Positions 8,604-17,932 of a stretch of DNA of 56,206 bases are shown one piece after another. Location: positions 1-56,206 of the forward strand of contig CAIQEU010000009.1 in the NCBI GenBank assembly GCA_903870905.1, written 5' to 3'. Numbering within the stretch: the stretch's first letter is position 1; every line of letters begins with the position of its first letter. The position numbers and the translations under genes are program-made. This DNA is from an uncultured Actinomycetes bacterium. Its GTDB lineage: Bacteria; Actinomycetota; Acidimicrobiia; Acidimicrobiales; RAAP-2. The notes beneath the pieces are model-generated. The model was not told the origin of the DNA. It did not search any database and worked only from the letters and a program-made list of their open reading frames with translations.

Positions 8604-9751
8604 CCATCGCCCCAGACCAAAACGAGGCCATGCGGTCGAATTTCGACCTCATTGGCCGTCAAGACGTCGTCGACTACGACGCCATTTTCTCCCTCGTGGG
8701 TCACGAGGAAGAGAACGGCATCCACCAGACGCCGAACAACTGCCCGACCACGTTCACGTGGGACTACACGAAGGGTGCTCGCCCGGCCCTCGACAAGCTG
8801 TACGAGAAGTCGAAGAAGGCTCAGTGGAATGGCCAGACCGACCTTCCCTGGCACTTGGATGTCGACGTCGAGAAGCTCGCCTGGGAGGCCTACAACGAGG
8901 ACCAGTCCGGCTTCTTCAACGCTGACCTCTCCGGCACCGTGGTCGAGAAGTGGGGCGCCAAGGAGTGGGTGCAGTTCGGCATTGAGAACCAGAACTGGTC
9001 GCTCAGTCAGTTCATGCACGGTGAGCAGGGTGCGCTCGTGTGCACGGCCAAGATCGTCGAGACCGTGCCGTGGATCGACGCCAAGTACTACGCCGCCCAG
9101 CAGGTGGCTGACGAAGCCCGTCACGTGGAGGTCTTCTCCAAGTACCTGAACGAGAAGTTGAGCGGCCACTACCAGTTGAACGGCCACTTGGGTCTCCTCC
9201 TCGACGACATCATCAACGACTCGAACTGGGATATGACCTACCTCGGCATGCAGGTGATGGTCGAAGGCCTGGCCCTCGCCGCCTTCGGGTTCACCCACCA
9301 GATGACCACCGAGCCCCTGCTCAAGCAGTTGCTCCGTTACGTCATGGCCGACGAGGCTCGCCACGTGGCCTTCGGGATCTTGTCGCTGCAGGAGTACTAC
9401 GCAGGTCTCACTCAGGCAGAACTGCGCACTCGACAGGAGTTCGCGTTCGAAGCTGCAGTTCGCATGAACGACCGCTTGGCCTCCCAAGAGGTGTGGGAGA
9501 GGATGGGCGTGCCGCAGAAAGACGCCGTCAAGCTCTTGACGCAGGCAACCGATCGCAAGGACTTCCAGGTTCTGCTGTTCTCCAAGATCGTTCCGAACTG
9601 CAAGAAGCTCGGCCTCTTGGATGCTGGTGACGGCTGGCTGCGCCAGAAGTTCACCGAGCTCGGCGCCATCGCCTTCGAGGACTGGCAAGACACCACGCTC
9701 GACGAGGACGCCCTGGCCGAGTCTTCGCCCATGGAGCGTGGCCTGGTCTGA
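8600..9751 (+). CDS. Ferritin-like carboxylate-bridged di-iron protein, probable oxygenase/oxidase
   Basis: 383 aa. Two metal-binding repeats can be read: E142 with D171-E172-x-x-H175 (DEARHVEVF) and E222 with D251-E252-x-x-H255 (DEARHVAFG). E142-E172 and E222-E252 are each 30 residues apart. These are the six ligands expected of a class-R2/bacterial-multicomponent or AurF-like di-iron centre, so an O2-activating enzyme is likely. Which oxidation it performs is not visible; no reductase or ferredoxin partner is adjacent. It is the second gene of a TetR-controlled operon, suggesting response to a small molecule. Family placement is inference; the di-iron site is seen directly. Confidence 0.85.
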   Translation: MTIAPDQNEAMRSNFDLIGRQDVVDYDAIFSLVGHEEENGIHQTPNNCPTTFTWDYTKGARPALDKLYEKSKKAQWNGQTDLPWHLDVDVEKLAWEAYNEDQSGFFNADLSGTVVEKWGAKEWVQFGIENQNWSLSQFMHGEQGALVCTAKIVETVPWIDAKYYAAQQVADEARHVEVFSKYLNEKLSGHYQLNGHLGLLLDDIINDSNWDMTYLGMQVMVEGLALAAFGFTHQMTTEPLLKQLLRYVMADEARHVAFGILSLQEYYAGLTQAELRTRQEFAFEAAVRMNDRLASQEVWERMGVPQKDAVKLLTQATDRKDFQVLLFSKIVPNCKKLGLLDAGDGWLRQKFTELGAIAFEDWQDTTLDEDALAESSPMERGLV

Positions 9752-9774
9752 GCCAGCACCACTGCTGCGTTTCG

Positions 9775-9810
9775 CAACGGCCGGGCCACCTTTGGGTGAC
9801 CCGGCCGTTG
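9775..9810. terminator. GC-rich hairpin between the di-iron gene and dapA
   Basis: AACGGCCGGG (9776-9785) pairs with CCCGGCCGTT (9800-9809), with an inner CACC/GGTG extension. It lies 24 nt after the di-iron protein stop. There is no U-tract, so termination efficiency is uncertain, but position and stability fit a transcript end. Confidence 0.6.
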
Positions 9811-9872
9811 ACGTTGCGGAGGGTTCTGCGTCCCTCGGGGCGATCAGTGGGTGCTGGTAGCGTGGGGGGACC

Positions 9873-10772
9873 ATGAGTGGCTCGGGACGGTTCGGAACGG
9901 TTGTGACGGCAATGGTCACGCCGTTCACGAGTGACGGTGCCCTCGACCTCGATGAGGCGGCCCGCTTGGCCAAGGCCCTCGTGGCCAGTGGTTCTGATGG
10001 CCTCGTGGTGGCTGGAACGACCGGCGAAGGCTCGACCCTCACCGATGACGAGAAGTTGGACCTCTTCGCTGCAGTCGCCGAGGCGGTGACCGTGCCCGTA
10101 CTCGCTGGTTCGACGTCGAACGACACGCCGCACTCGGTGAACCTGTCCGCTCAAGCGTCGACCACCGGCGTCGCTGGGATCTTGGCCGTCTGTCCGTACT
10201 ACAACCGGCCGAGCCAACAGGGCATCGCCGCCCACTTCGCCGCCGTTGCCGACGCCACACCCCTCCCCGTCGTGCTCTACGACATCCCGGCTCGAACGGG
10301 TCGACGTGTTGGCCCAGCAACAGTTGCAGCCATCGCCGCTGGCAGCGCCAACGTCGTCGCCGTGAAGGATGCCTCTGGTGACCTGACGGCTGCCGCATCG
10401 TCGATCGCTGCGCATCACGGTCGCCTCGAGTGGTACTCGGGCGACGATTCACTCACCTTGGCCTTCGCTGCGCTCGGCGCAGTGGGTGTCATCTCAGTGG
10501 CCTCCCATTGGGCGGCCGAGGAGTTCCATGCCCTCTTCGACGGTGCAGCACAGGGAGATCTCGCCAGTGCTCGAGCAGCCAATGCTCGACTCTTCGAGTC
10601 CTACAGCTTCCAAGGTGGCGATCAGACCCCCAATCCACTTCCCGCGAAGGCCATGATGCGCACGCTCGGATTCGCTGTTGGTCAGTGTCGCCTCCCCATG
10701 GGCGTAGCAGACCCCTCCCTCGACGCCGAAGCTGCTGGTGTTCTCACTCGTCTGCAGGCCGCCCGTGGCTAA
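9873..10772 (+). CDS. dapA: 4-hydroxy-tetrahydrodipicolinate synthase
   Basis: 299 aa, the usual DapA length. It condenses pyruvate with aspartate semialdehyde, first step of the lysine/diaminopimelate branch. Visible marks are GTTGEGSTLTDDEK (~49-62), the tyrosine in VLYDIPARTG (~137) and the Schiff-base lysine in VVAVKDASGD (~164). TAGCGT (9858-9863) ends 9 nt before the ATG, leaving a leader of only a few nt. The stop overlaps the RNase J start by 8 nt (GTGGCTAA). Four other dap genes lie within 15 kb downstream. Confidence 0.96.
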   Translation: MSGSGRFGTVVTAMVTPFTSDGALDLDEAARLAKALVASGSDGLVVAGTTGEGSTLTDDEKLDLFAAVAEAVTVPVLAGSTSNDTPHSVNLSAQASTTGVAGILAVCPYYNRPSQQGIAAHFAAVADATPLPVVLYDIPARTGRRVGPATVAAIAAGSANVVAVKDASGDLTAAASSIAAHHGRLEWYSGDDSLTLAFAALGAVGVISVASHWAAEEFHALFDGAAQGDLASARAANARLFESYSFQGGDQTPNPLPAKAMMRTLGFAVGQCRLPMGVADPSLDAEAAGVLTRLQAARG

Positions 10773-12561
10773 GCCACGGACGAGGGTAGCGTCCGGCGTG
10801 GCGCGAACGACGACGAAGCCCAAGGCGCCGGTGACCCGGAACCGACCGACCCGACCACCTGCTGATGACGTGCGAGTGGTCTTCCTCGGCGGACTCGGTG
10901 AGATTGGTCGGAACTGCGCCGCCATTGAGGTCAATGGCAGGATCTTGCTGATCGACTGCGGGGTGATGTTCCCCGAGCCCGACATGTTGGGCGTCGACGT
11001 GATCATCCCGGACTTCACCTGGCTCATGGATCGCCTCGACACCATCGACGGCATCGTGCTGACCCACGGCCACGAAGACCACACCGGCTCCATTCGCTAC
11101 CTCGCCAACCAGGTGGACCTGAAGGTCTACGGCTCTGCACTCTCCCTCGCCTTGGCTCGCCCGCGCATCGAAGAAGCCCACCTGCTCCGCCACGTGGACT
11201 TCGTCGAAGTGGGCGATGGAGAGCGCCGCAAGATCGGCGCGTTCGACGTCGAGTTCTTGGCCCAGACCCACTCCGTGCCGTCGGCCTTCGCCCTCGCCAT
11301 CCACACCCCGCAAGGCGTCATCATCCACTCTGGTGACTTCAAGATCGACCTCACCCCGATCGATGGCCGACGAGCGGACCTCACCCGCATCGCCCACTTG
11401 GCGGCAACCGAGGGCATTCGACTCCTCCTCTCGGACTCCACCAACGCGGAGAATCCCGGGTTCACTGAATCCGAGGCCACGGTCGGACCAGTCCTGCGAG
11501 CGGTGTTCTCGACGCACCCGCGCCAGCGCATCATCGTGTCGTGCTTCGCCAGTCACCTCCACCGGATCCAGCAGATCATCGACGCTGCGGTGTCGTGTGG
11601 GCGAAAGGTCACGACGCTTGGACGCTCCATGCAGCGCAACATCGACTTAGGAGTCGACCTCGGCCTGCTTGAGATTCCAGCCGGAACCCTCATCTCGCTC
11701 GAGAGCGCAGAGCAACTGCCTCCCTCGCAGGTGTGTGTGATCTCAACAGGCTCCCAAGGGGAGTCGCTCTCGGCGATGACCCTCCTCGCCCGAGGGGCGA
11801 ACCGGTTCTTGACCTTGGAGCCGAGTGACGTCGTCATCTTGTCGGCCCACCCCATTCCCGGGAACGAGCACTCCGTCGGCCAGGTCATCGACGACCTGCA
11901 CCGCCGAGGCGTGGAGGTGGTGCACTCCGACCACGCCCATGTCCACGTCTCGGGTCACGCCCGCCAAGGCGAGTTGGCGCTGCTGATGCAACTCGCACAG
12001 CCCGAGTTCTTCATCCCCGTGCACGGAGAATTCCGCCACCTCGTCCACCATGCAGAGCTCGCTGAGCGCATGGGGCTCGCTCGCTCGAACGTGCTCCTGT
12101 GTGAAGACGGCGACGTGGTGAGCTTGTCCGATGACGGGATCTCCCTCGGCGACCCGGTCCCCGCTGCCTACGTCTACGTCGACGGCAACACGGTGGATCT
12201 CGGTGGGGCTGTCGTTGCCACCCGACGCACGCTGGCCGATGAAGGCCTCGTGGTCGTTGCTTGTGCAGTCGATGTGGCTGCAGGCACCTTGCTCACCCCG
12301 CCAACGGTGACCGCTCATGGATGGCTGGCTGATGAGCGCACGACGGTGACCCTCGCTGCAGCGGTCGACGCGGTGACCCGAGCGGTGACGGCAGAGCTCG
12401 CTGCTCCCGATCGATCAGCGGCGTCGGTGGAGAAGGCGGCTCGACGGGCACTCGGCAAGCACGTGGGGGAGAAGACCCGGCGCAAGCCCATGATCATCCC
12501 CGTCGTGCTCGACGCAGGTTCGAGCGTCAGTCCTTCGGCGGCTCGCCGTGGACGGCGTTAG
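10765..12561 (+). CDS. rnj: Ribonuclease J
   Basis: 598 aa from GTG 10765, which overlaps the dapA stop; the reading frame stays open further 5' but no better start is seen. The metallo-beta-lactamase/beta-CASP core carries the zinc-binding HGHEDHTG near residues 101-108, GDFKID near 192, SDSTNAE near 225 and HVHVSGHA near 396, with PVHGEFRHL after it. RNase J is a 5'-3' exo- and endoribonuclease for mRNA decay and rRNA maturation. A basic ~30-residue N-terminal extension precedes the fold. dapA-rnj pairing is common in actinobacteria. Its 3' end overlaps the convergent siderophore-interacting protein gene by 35 nt. Confidence 0.95.
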   Translation: MAKPRTRVASGVARTTTKPKAPVTRNRPTRPPADDVRVVFLGGLGEIGRNCAAIEVNGRILLIDCGVMFPEPDMLGVDVIIPDFTWLMDRLDTIDGIVLTHGHEDHTGSIRYLANQVDLKVYGSALSLALARPRIEEAHLLRHVDFVEVGDGERRKIGAFDVEFLAQTHSVPSAFALAIHTPQGVIIHSGDFKIDLTPIDGRRADLTRIAHLAATEGIRLLLSDSTNAENPGFTESEATVGPVLRAVFSTHPRQRIIVSCFASHLHRIQQIIDAAVSCGRKVTTLGRSMQRNIDLGVDLGLLEIPAGTLISLESAEQLPPSQVCVISTGSQGESLSAMTLLARGANRFLTLEPSDVVILSAHPIPGNEHSVGQVIDDLHRRGVEVVHSDHAHVHVSGHARQGELALLMQLAQPEFFIPVHGEFRHLVHHAELAERMGLARSNVLLCEDGDVVSLSDDGISLGDPVPAAYVYVDGNTVDLGGAVVATRRTLADEGLVVVACAVDVAAGTLLTPPTVTAHGWLADERTTVTLAAAVDAVTRAVTAELAAPDRSAASVEKAARRALGKHVGEKTRRKPMIIPVVLDAGSSVSPSAARRGRR

Positions 12562-13288
12562 CACGCCCCTGACGCCAGTAGGTCTTGGTCGCGATCGCGG
12601 CCTCGGGGATTCCTCGGTCCATCAACGCCGACTTCACGGCCCGCACCACTGAGAACTCGGCGTTCACGTAGACGGCGAGGCCTTCGGTTGCGAGGTCGAG
12701 TTCACTGAGTTCGTTCACGATGGGCGCTGCATCTCCTGGTGCTGCCTCGACCACGTGGATCGACGTCGCAGGAGCCACGAGGTGGAGGGGGAGCGCGTCC
12801 TCGAGATCCGCCACCGCGAGCACCACGAGGACGGTTCCCTCGGTGATGGACTCTGCCATTGATTGGGTGGCGCCGAAGGACGACGCCTCACCAATGAACA
12901 GGTGCGTGGTCGCTGATGCCTGCACCACCTGCTTGCCTCGGGGGCCAACGGCGTCGATCACGTCGCCGACTTGAAGCGATCGCGTCCACTGGGCTCCCGC
13001 GCCGTTGTCGTGGTCGACGATGAGCAGCGAGGCAGTGCCGAGGGCTGGGTCGTGGTTGCAGATGCTGTAGCGACGCCGTGGACCGGTGCCGTCGGCAACG
13101 GCCACCATGAGGTCCTGCCCTGGCAGTACGGCGAGTCCGACGAGGTCCTCGCCGACGAGGTCAATTCGCCAGAGCGCGGGGCTCACCATTGCGGTGGCCG
13201 TCACGGTCAGGTCGAGGGGGATGACGTCGCCGAGACGAGCCACGAGACTCGCTCGATCGGTGCGGGATTTGTCGGGCTGCATGGTCAT
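12527..13288 (-). CDS. Siderophore-interacting protein-like FAD/NAD(P)H ferric reductase
   Basis: 253 aa from ATG 13288, preceded by AAAGGA about 5 nt upstream; longer starts are not supported. The N-terminal FAD-binding barrel contains RRRYSICNH, matching the RxYS flavin-binding motif, and the C-terminal NAD(P)H domain ends with TKTYWRQGRAN, typical of ViuB-type siderophore-interacting proteins. These reduce ferric siderophores in the cytoplasm to release iron. No siderophore synthesis or uptake genes are nearby. A possible -10 TAGGAT lies upstream, giving a short leader. It converges on rnj with overlapping 3' ends. Confidence 0.85.
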   Translation of the reverse strand: MTMQPDKSRTDRASLVARLGDVIPLDLTVTATAMVSPALWRIDLVGEDLVGLAVLPGQDLMVAVADGTGPRRRYSICNHDPALGTASLLIVDHDNGAGAQWTRSLQVGDVIDAVGPRGKQVVQASATTHLFIGEASSFGATQSMAESITEGTVLVVLAVADLEDALPLHLVAPATSIHVVEAAPGDAAPIVNELSELDLATEGLAVYVNAEFSVVRAVKSALMDRGIPEAAIATKTYWRQGRANAVHGEPPKD

Positions 13289-13350
13289 GGGCATCCTTTG
13301 TGTGGGCAGAATCCTACGGCAGATGCCCACGCACGGCAGAGGGTGACGGG

Positions 13351-13356
13351 TACCAT
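13351..13356 (+). promoter_or_regulatory. -10 element TACCAT of ftsK
   Basis: TACCAT ends 9 nt before the GTG start at 13366, as at dapA and murT. The leader would be a few nt, although TGAGGAA between them might act as a weak ribosome-binding site. Confidence 0.5.
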
Positions 13357-13365
13357 TGAGGAACT

Positions 13366-15813
13366 GTGGCCACCAATTCTGGACGATCGTCGGCATCTCG
13401 AGCTGCGCATGGCAAGAAGAAGCCGGCGCCCCGGACGGCGGCCAAGAAGCAACCGGCCAAGCGGGCGCCGAACGCACCCCGCTCCACCGCAGAACGCACC
13501 TCACCGCCCCCATCGACGGGGACGAGCGGCATTGACCTCTCGGCCATCGCGCTCGTCACCGTGGCCATCTTGTTGGCCATTGCGAGTTGGTTCCACGCGC
13601 TTGGGCCAGTTGGATCCTTCGTCGACCAGGTGTTGGCGGACATCTTCGGCCTCAGTCGGTTCGTCATTCCACTGGGCGCTGGTGCAGCCGGCGTCATCGT
13701 GCTGGCCAACCACCTGCGCCTCAATTGGCGTCGATTCGCCGCTGGTGGATCAGCAGGGTTGATCGCCCTCGCTGCTCTCGCCGACCTCGCCAAGGGCTCG
13801 CCCAAGATCGGGGCTCCCGTTGCCACCTTGGCCAAGGCCGGTGGCTACGTCGGCGCAGCGACGGGCACGTCATTGGCGCGTGCCATTGGTACTGCTGGTG
13901 CCGTAGTGGTTGCCTGCTCGATCCTCATCACTGCTGTCATCGTCGGCAGTGGTGCACCGCTCTCGGTCGTCCTGCGGAGCTTGCGCCGATGGAGTGCGGC
14001 GGCGACGGACTGGGTTCGGACCTTCTTCGCTTCGACGCGATTCGAGACGCCGAGTGGCCTCGACGAGGTGGACACCACCAGCCCGGCTCCCAGGGCCACA
14101 GCCCCGAAGACCATCGCTCCCGAACCCAAGGTGCTTCCAGAGCCCACTCCGGCGCCCACGGCAGTGCCCGATGAGGCGGGCGCGGAGGTCATCGCCATCA
14201 ACCGCCCCGCCCCCAAGTCCAAGAAGCCTGCTCGACCAACGCCCCGAGGCAACTGGGTCCTGCCCACGATGGATCTCCTCCACCGTTCCAAGGAGCACCG
14301 CCACGACGAGCGCCAAGTCGAAGAGGCGGGCACCCAGCTCGTCGCAGCGCTCGCAACCCATGGGGTCGACACCACGCTCATTGGCTGGACCATTGGACCA
14401 ACGGTCACCCGCTATGAGTTAGAGCTCGGCCCTGGCGTGAAGGTGGCTCGCATCACCTCGCTCAACCGGGACATCGCCTACGCCATGGCCAGCCCCGACG
14501 TGCGCATCTTGGCGCCGATTCCTGGTCGCCAGGCCATTGGGATTGAGGTGCCGAACCGCCAACGCCAACTCGTGGCCCTGGGCGACATCTTGGCCTCAGA
14601 GGAAGCGGCGGCGGCGCACCACCCACTAGAAGTCGCAGTGGGACGAGACATCTCGGGTCGAGCGGTCATGGTGAACCTGGCTGAGATGCCCCACATCCTG
14701 ATCGCCGGTGCCACGGGTTCAGGAAAGTCCTCGTGCATGAACTCCCTCATCACCTCGGTGCTCATGCGCTCGACCCCCGAAGAGGTCGAGATGATCTTGA
14801 TTGACCCGAAGCGGGTGGAACTCGGGCAGTACAACGGGTTGCCGCACTTGAAGACCCCGGTGGTCGTCGACCCAAAGAAGGCGGCCAACGCCCTCAACTG
14901 GGCGGTCAAGGAAATGGAACGTCGCTACGACCTCCTCGCCGAGTTCGGTCTGCGGGACATCACCGGGTGGAACGAAGCGTTCGATCGTGGTGAGCTCCAC
15001 TCGCCGAAGCGACCGAACGACAAGGCTCGCATCGCCGAAGCTCGAGCTGCTGCGCACTTGGCAGTCCACGGTGAAGAGCTCCACCTCGACCCTGCAGAGG
15101 TTGAAGAGGACGACGATGCCCCGAAGCGCATGCCGTTCATGTTGGTCATCGTCGACGAGTTGAACGACCTCATGATGGTGGCCGCCCGAGACGTCGAAGA
15201 GTCGATCGTCCGCATCGCCCAGATGGCCCGTGCCGTTGGGATCCACCTCGTTCTCGCCACCCAGCGACCGTCGGTCAACGTGGTCACCGGCGTGATCAAG
15301 GCCAACGTCCCCTCACGGATGGCGTTCTCGGTCTCCTCGCTCGCCGACAGTCGAGTCATCTTGGATCAGAGCGGGGCAGAGCGTCTCGTCGGCAAGGGTG
15401 ACATGCTCCTGCTCACCGCCTCATCGAACGTGGCCCGCCGCATCCAAGCCCCGTGGGTCTCTGAGGAAGAAGTGCGCTCGGTGGTTGCCGAATGGCAGCG
15501 CCAAGGGGGAACCCGTGAGCCGGTCATCGCGCTCTCCGATCTCGAAGCACCACGGCTCGGATCGACGGCATCGTCGGGCGGCGGCAGCAGCAGCGGTGGC
15601 GACGACGAGCTGTACCTGAAGGCTCGAGACCTCGTCGTGCGCAACCAAACCGGTTCAACCTCCATGCTGCAGCGCAGCCTTCGGGTGGGCTTCGCACGAG
15701 CGGGCCGCCTGATGGACATGCTGGAAGAAGAAGGTGTCGTCGGGCCGTCGGATGGATCGAAGACCCGCGAGGTTCTCTGGTCGCCCGAGCAGCTCGACGC
15801 TGAACTGCAGTGA
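13366..15813 (+). CDS. ftsK: DNA translocase FtsK/SpoIIIE
   Basis: 815 aa. After a basic, Ala/Lys-rich head (~1-45) come about four membrane segments (~50-205), a Pro-rich linker (~240-300), the RecA-like motor and a winged-helix gamma domain (~740-805, ending MLEEEGVVGP). Walker A is GATGSGKSS near 448-456; Walker B reads LVIVDELNDLMM, with Asn where most homologues have Ala. FtsK anchors at the septum and pumps chromosome ends toward dif before division. GTG 13366 follows a -10 hexamer. The stop overlaps the following carboxypeptidase by GTGA. Confidence 0.96.
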   Translation: MATNSGRSSASRAAHGKKKPAPRTAAKKQPAKRAPNAPRSTAERTSPPPSTGTSGIDLSAIALVTVAILLAIASWFHALGPVGSFVDQVLADIFGLSRFVIPLGAGAAGVIVLANHLRLNWRRFAAGGSAGLIALAALADLAKGSPKIGAPVATLAKAGGYVGAATGTSLARAIGTAGAVVVACSILITAVIVGSGAPLSVVLRSLRRWSAAATDWVRTFFASTRFETPSGLDEVDTTSPAPRATAPKTIAPEPKVLPEPTPAPTAVPDEAGAEVIAINRPAPKSKKPARPTPRGNWVLPTMDLLHRSKEHRHDERQVEEAGTQLVAALATHGVDTTLIGWTIGPTVTRYELELGPGVKVARITSLNRDIAYAMASPDVRILAPIPGRQAIGIEVPNRQRQLVALGDILASEEAAAAHHPLEVAVGRDISGRAVMVNLAEMPHILIAGATGSGKSSCMNSLITSVLMRSTPEEVEMILIDPKRVELGQYNGLPHLKTPVVVDPKKAANALNWAVKEMERRYDLLAEFGLRDITGWNEAFDRGELHSPKRPNDKARIAEARAAAHLAVHGEELHLDPAEVEEDDDAPKRMPFMLVIVDELNDLMMVAARDVEESIVRIAQMARAVGIHLVLATQRPSVNVVTGVIKANVPSRMAFSVSSLADSRVILDQSGAERLVGKGDMLLLTASSNVARRIQAPWVSEEEVRSVVAEWQRQGGTREPVIALSDLEAPRLGSTASSGGGSSSGGDDELYLKARDLVVRNQTGSTSMLQRSLRVGFARAGRLMDMLEEEGVVGPSDGSKTREVLWSPEQLDAELQ

Positions 15814-17018
15814 CCCCCCGGCACCGGGCAGAGCGAGCAGCGCTCGCTGTGCTCGCCACGCTGGTGGTGGTCATCGGCGGGGGAGCGATCGTCATGGTGC
15901 GGGCTGCGGCTCCCGCCATGACGTGGACGGCATCACCGGTCAACGTGGTGGCTGGTGGATCGACACCGGCGTTCTCGTGGCCGAAGGATCAAGCAGCGGT
16001 CGCGATTCCCGGTTTCACCCTCACGGCATCGCCGGGGTTCGAACGGCCCGAACCGATCGCCAGCGTGACCAAGATGATGACCGCACTGGTGGTCGAGCAG
16101 TACCTGCCGCTCACCGGAGGCGGATCGGGTCCGACCTGGACGGTGACAACCCACGACGTCGCACAGTGGCAAAAGGTCGTGGCTGAGGGTGGCTCCAACC
16201 TCTCGGTTGACGTCGGTGAGCGGCTGAGCGAGCGCCAACTCCTCGAGGGCCTGCTCATCCACTCGGCCAACAACTTCGCCTTCCTCCTCGTCGACCTCTG
16301 TGGCGTGTCGTCATCGACCTTCGTGGCACAGATGAACGCCACCGCACGGTCCTTCGGCCTGATCGCCACCACCTACGTCGACCCGACGGGATTCCCGGCA
16401 GGCAACGTGTCGACGCCGAGCGATCAGCTCATCGTGGCCGAGCACCTCCTCGCCGACCCTCAGCTCGCTTCCATCGTGGAAATGACGAGCGCCGCTCTTC
16501 CCAACGGTGCTCCCGATACGACCTACACCCCCATGCTCGGCCGCTACGGCATCGACGGCGTCAAGACGGGGTACTCGAGCGCCGCAGGGGGCTGCGACGT
16601 GGTGGCGGTGCACCGGAGGATTGGCGGCGTCACCGTTCAGTTCCTCGCCGTGGTCCTCGGTGCTCGCGCCGGAGGTGAATTTCCCTCACTCGACAAGGCA
16701 GCACGTGAAGCCCTTGCGCTCATCGACCACGCGGTGGCGAGCGTGGTCCTGACCACGATTCCTGCCGGCACGGTGATCGGTGCCCTCCACGCCGGAGGTT
16801 CGAGCGTGCCGGTCGCCCTCGGCACCGCCCTCGCGGTGCCCATGGTCCCTGGAACCACCCTCCCGGTGCACTACTTCCCCGTGGTCGACGGCGGGTTCGT
16901 GGCCACCAGGAGCTCGGTCGGCAGTGGCGGGGTGACCATTGGTAACCAGACGGTGCTCGTGCCCGCTCTCGCCACAACCGCCATTGCACCACGCTCCACG
17001 CTCGACCGCGTAGGGTGA
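15810..17018 (+). CDS. D-alanyl-D-alanine carboxypeptidase (peptidase S11, PBP5/6-like)
   Basis: 402 aa. An N-terminal signal/anchor (~10-32) leads to a serine-peptidase domain with SVTK (~84-87, nucleophile serine), SAN (~152) and KTG (~252). Such enzymes trim the terminal D-alanine from peptidoglycan stem peptides outside the membrane. The region after ~290 is Ala/Val-rich and less conserved; no C-terminal amphipathic anchor is obvious. GTG 15810 overlaps the ftsK stop by four nt, so it is coupled to ftsK. The 3' end contains the -10 hexamer of thrB. Confidence 0.9.
   Translation: MTPRHRAERAALAVLATLVVVIGGGAIVMVRAAAPAMTWTASPVNVVAGGSTPAFSWPKDQAAVAIPGFTLTASPGFERPEPIASVTKMMTALVVEQYLPLTGGGSGPTWTVTTHDVAQWQKVVAEGGSNLSVDVGERLSERQLLEGLLIHSANNFAFLLVDLCGVSSSTFVAQMNATARSFGLIATTYVDPTGFPAGNVSTPSDQLIVAEHLLADPQLASIVEMTSAALPNGAPDTTYTPMLGRYGIDGVKTGYSSAAGGCDVVAVHRRIGGVTVQFLAVVLGARAGGEFPSLDKAAREALALIDHAVASVVLTTIPAGTVIGALHAGGSSVPVALGTALAVPMVPGTTLPVHYFPVVDGGFVATRSSVGSGGVTIGNQTVLVPALATTAIAPRSTLDRVG
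17011..17016 (+). promoter_or_regulatory. -10 element TAGGGT of thrB
   Basis: TAGGGT, GAGCAG, ATG 17023: 6-nt gap, predicted leaderless. The hexamer overlaps the last codons of the upstream carboxypeptidase gene. Confidence 0.6.
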
Positions 17019-17022
17019 GCAG

Positions 17023-17889
17023 ATGCGCGCTCTCGCTCCTGGTTCAGCCGCCAATCTCGGTCCCGGCTTCGACGCCTTGGCCCTCGCGGTCAACCGCTAC
17101 GTCGAAGTGGAGATCACCCCTGCACCCTCGCTGACGCTCGTCACCCGAGGGGAGGGGGCTGATCAATTCGCCCCCGAAGACCACCTCGCCGTGCAGGTGG
17201 CACGCCAAGTCGTCGGCCACGATCGCCTCGCCATCACCGTCACCAGCCAGATTCCGTTAGCCCGTGGGCTCGGATCCTCTGCGGCCCTCGCGGTGGCCGC
17301 TGCCGCCGCAGCGGGGTCTCCTGACCCGCTCGGCGTCGCCGTGGCCATCGAGGGCCATCCCGAGAATGCCGGCGCCAGCGTCGTCGGCGGTCTGGTCTCT
17401 GCCTGCATGGTTGGCGGTGCACCGAACGTGGTGCAGTTGCCGCTCGATCCAGCATTGGCGGTCGTCGTGATCATCCCTGAACGGACCCTCAAGACCAAGG
17501 ACGCCCGAGCGGCCCTCCCTCAAGTGATCGATCGCGGGGATGCGACCTTCAACTTGGGTCGCATGGGCCTCCTCTTGGCTGGCCTCGCCGACGCTCGGTT
17601 CTTGATCCCCGATGCCACTGATGACCGGTTGCACCAGCGGCAGCGCACGCCGCTCTTCCCCGAGGCGCCAGAGCTCCTCGCTGCCCTCATCGAGTCGGGA
17701 TGTCTGGCGTCGTGCTGGTCAGGGGCTGGACCCACGCTGCTCGGATTCGTCGAGACCGCCAACGCCGACCGTGCCGCCGAGACGGTGCGAGGTCGTCTGC
17801 AGCGGGCTGGGGTCGCCGGCAGCGTTGCGGTGCTCCAGCCCGATCACCACGGGCTCGTGATCGGCGCGCCGCCGCTCGCACCGTCCTGA
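17023..17889 (+). CDS. thrB: Homoserine kinase (GHMP family)
   Basis: 288 aa, close to ThrB. The N-terminus APGSAANLGPGFDALALA and the ATP-binding loop PLARGLGSSAALA (~78-90) are GHMP-kinase signatures; SGAGPTLLGF near 230 is the third motif. It phosphorylates homoserine for threonine synthesis. ThrB shares the aspartate-semialdehyde pathway with the dap genes around it. thrA and thrC are not adjacent, so the call relies on family resemblance. The start is fixed by the upstream -10 hexamer. Confidence 0.88.
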   Translation: MRALAPGSAANLGPGFDALALAVNRYVEVEITPAPSLTLVTRGEGADQFAPEDHLAVQVARQVVGHDRLAITVTSQIPLARGLGSSAALAVAAAAAAGSPDPLGVAVAIEGHPENAGASVVGGLVSACMVGGAPNVVQLPLDPALAVVVIIPERTLKTKDARAALPQVIDRGDATFNLGRMGLLLAGLADARFLIPDATDDRLHQRQRTPLFPEAPELLAALIESGCLASCWSGAGPTLLGFVETANADRAAETVRGRLQRAGVAGSVAVLQPDHHGLVIGAPPLAPS

Positions 17890-17920
17890 CCCGCGTGCGC
17901 AGCACGGTGCGCCGACTCCG

Positions 17921-17926
17921 TAGGCT
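17921..17926 (+). promoter_or_regulatory. -10 element TAGGCT of miaB
   Basis: TAGGCT, TGGGCA, ATG 17933: 6-nt gap, predicted leaderless mRNA that would also carry miaA, dapF, hflX and dapC. Confidence 0.6.
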
Positions 17927-17932
17927 TGGGCA

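Noticed and set aside
8255-10126. 623-aa minus-strand open frame
   Set aside because: It lies antisense to the di-iron protein, the intergenic hairpin and dapA, which have strong family motifs; its translation is low-complexity and crosses a promoter. It is a shadow frame of GC-rich coding sequence.
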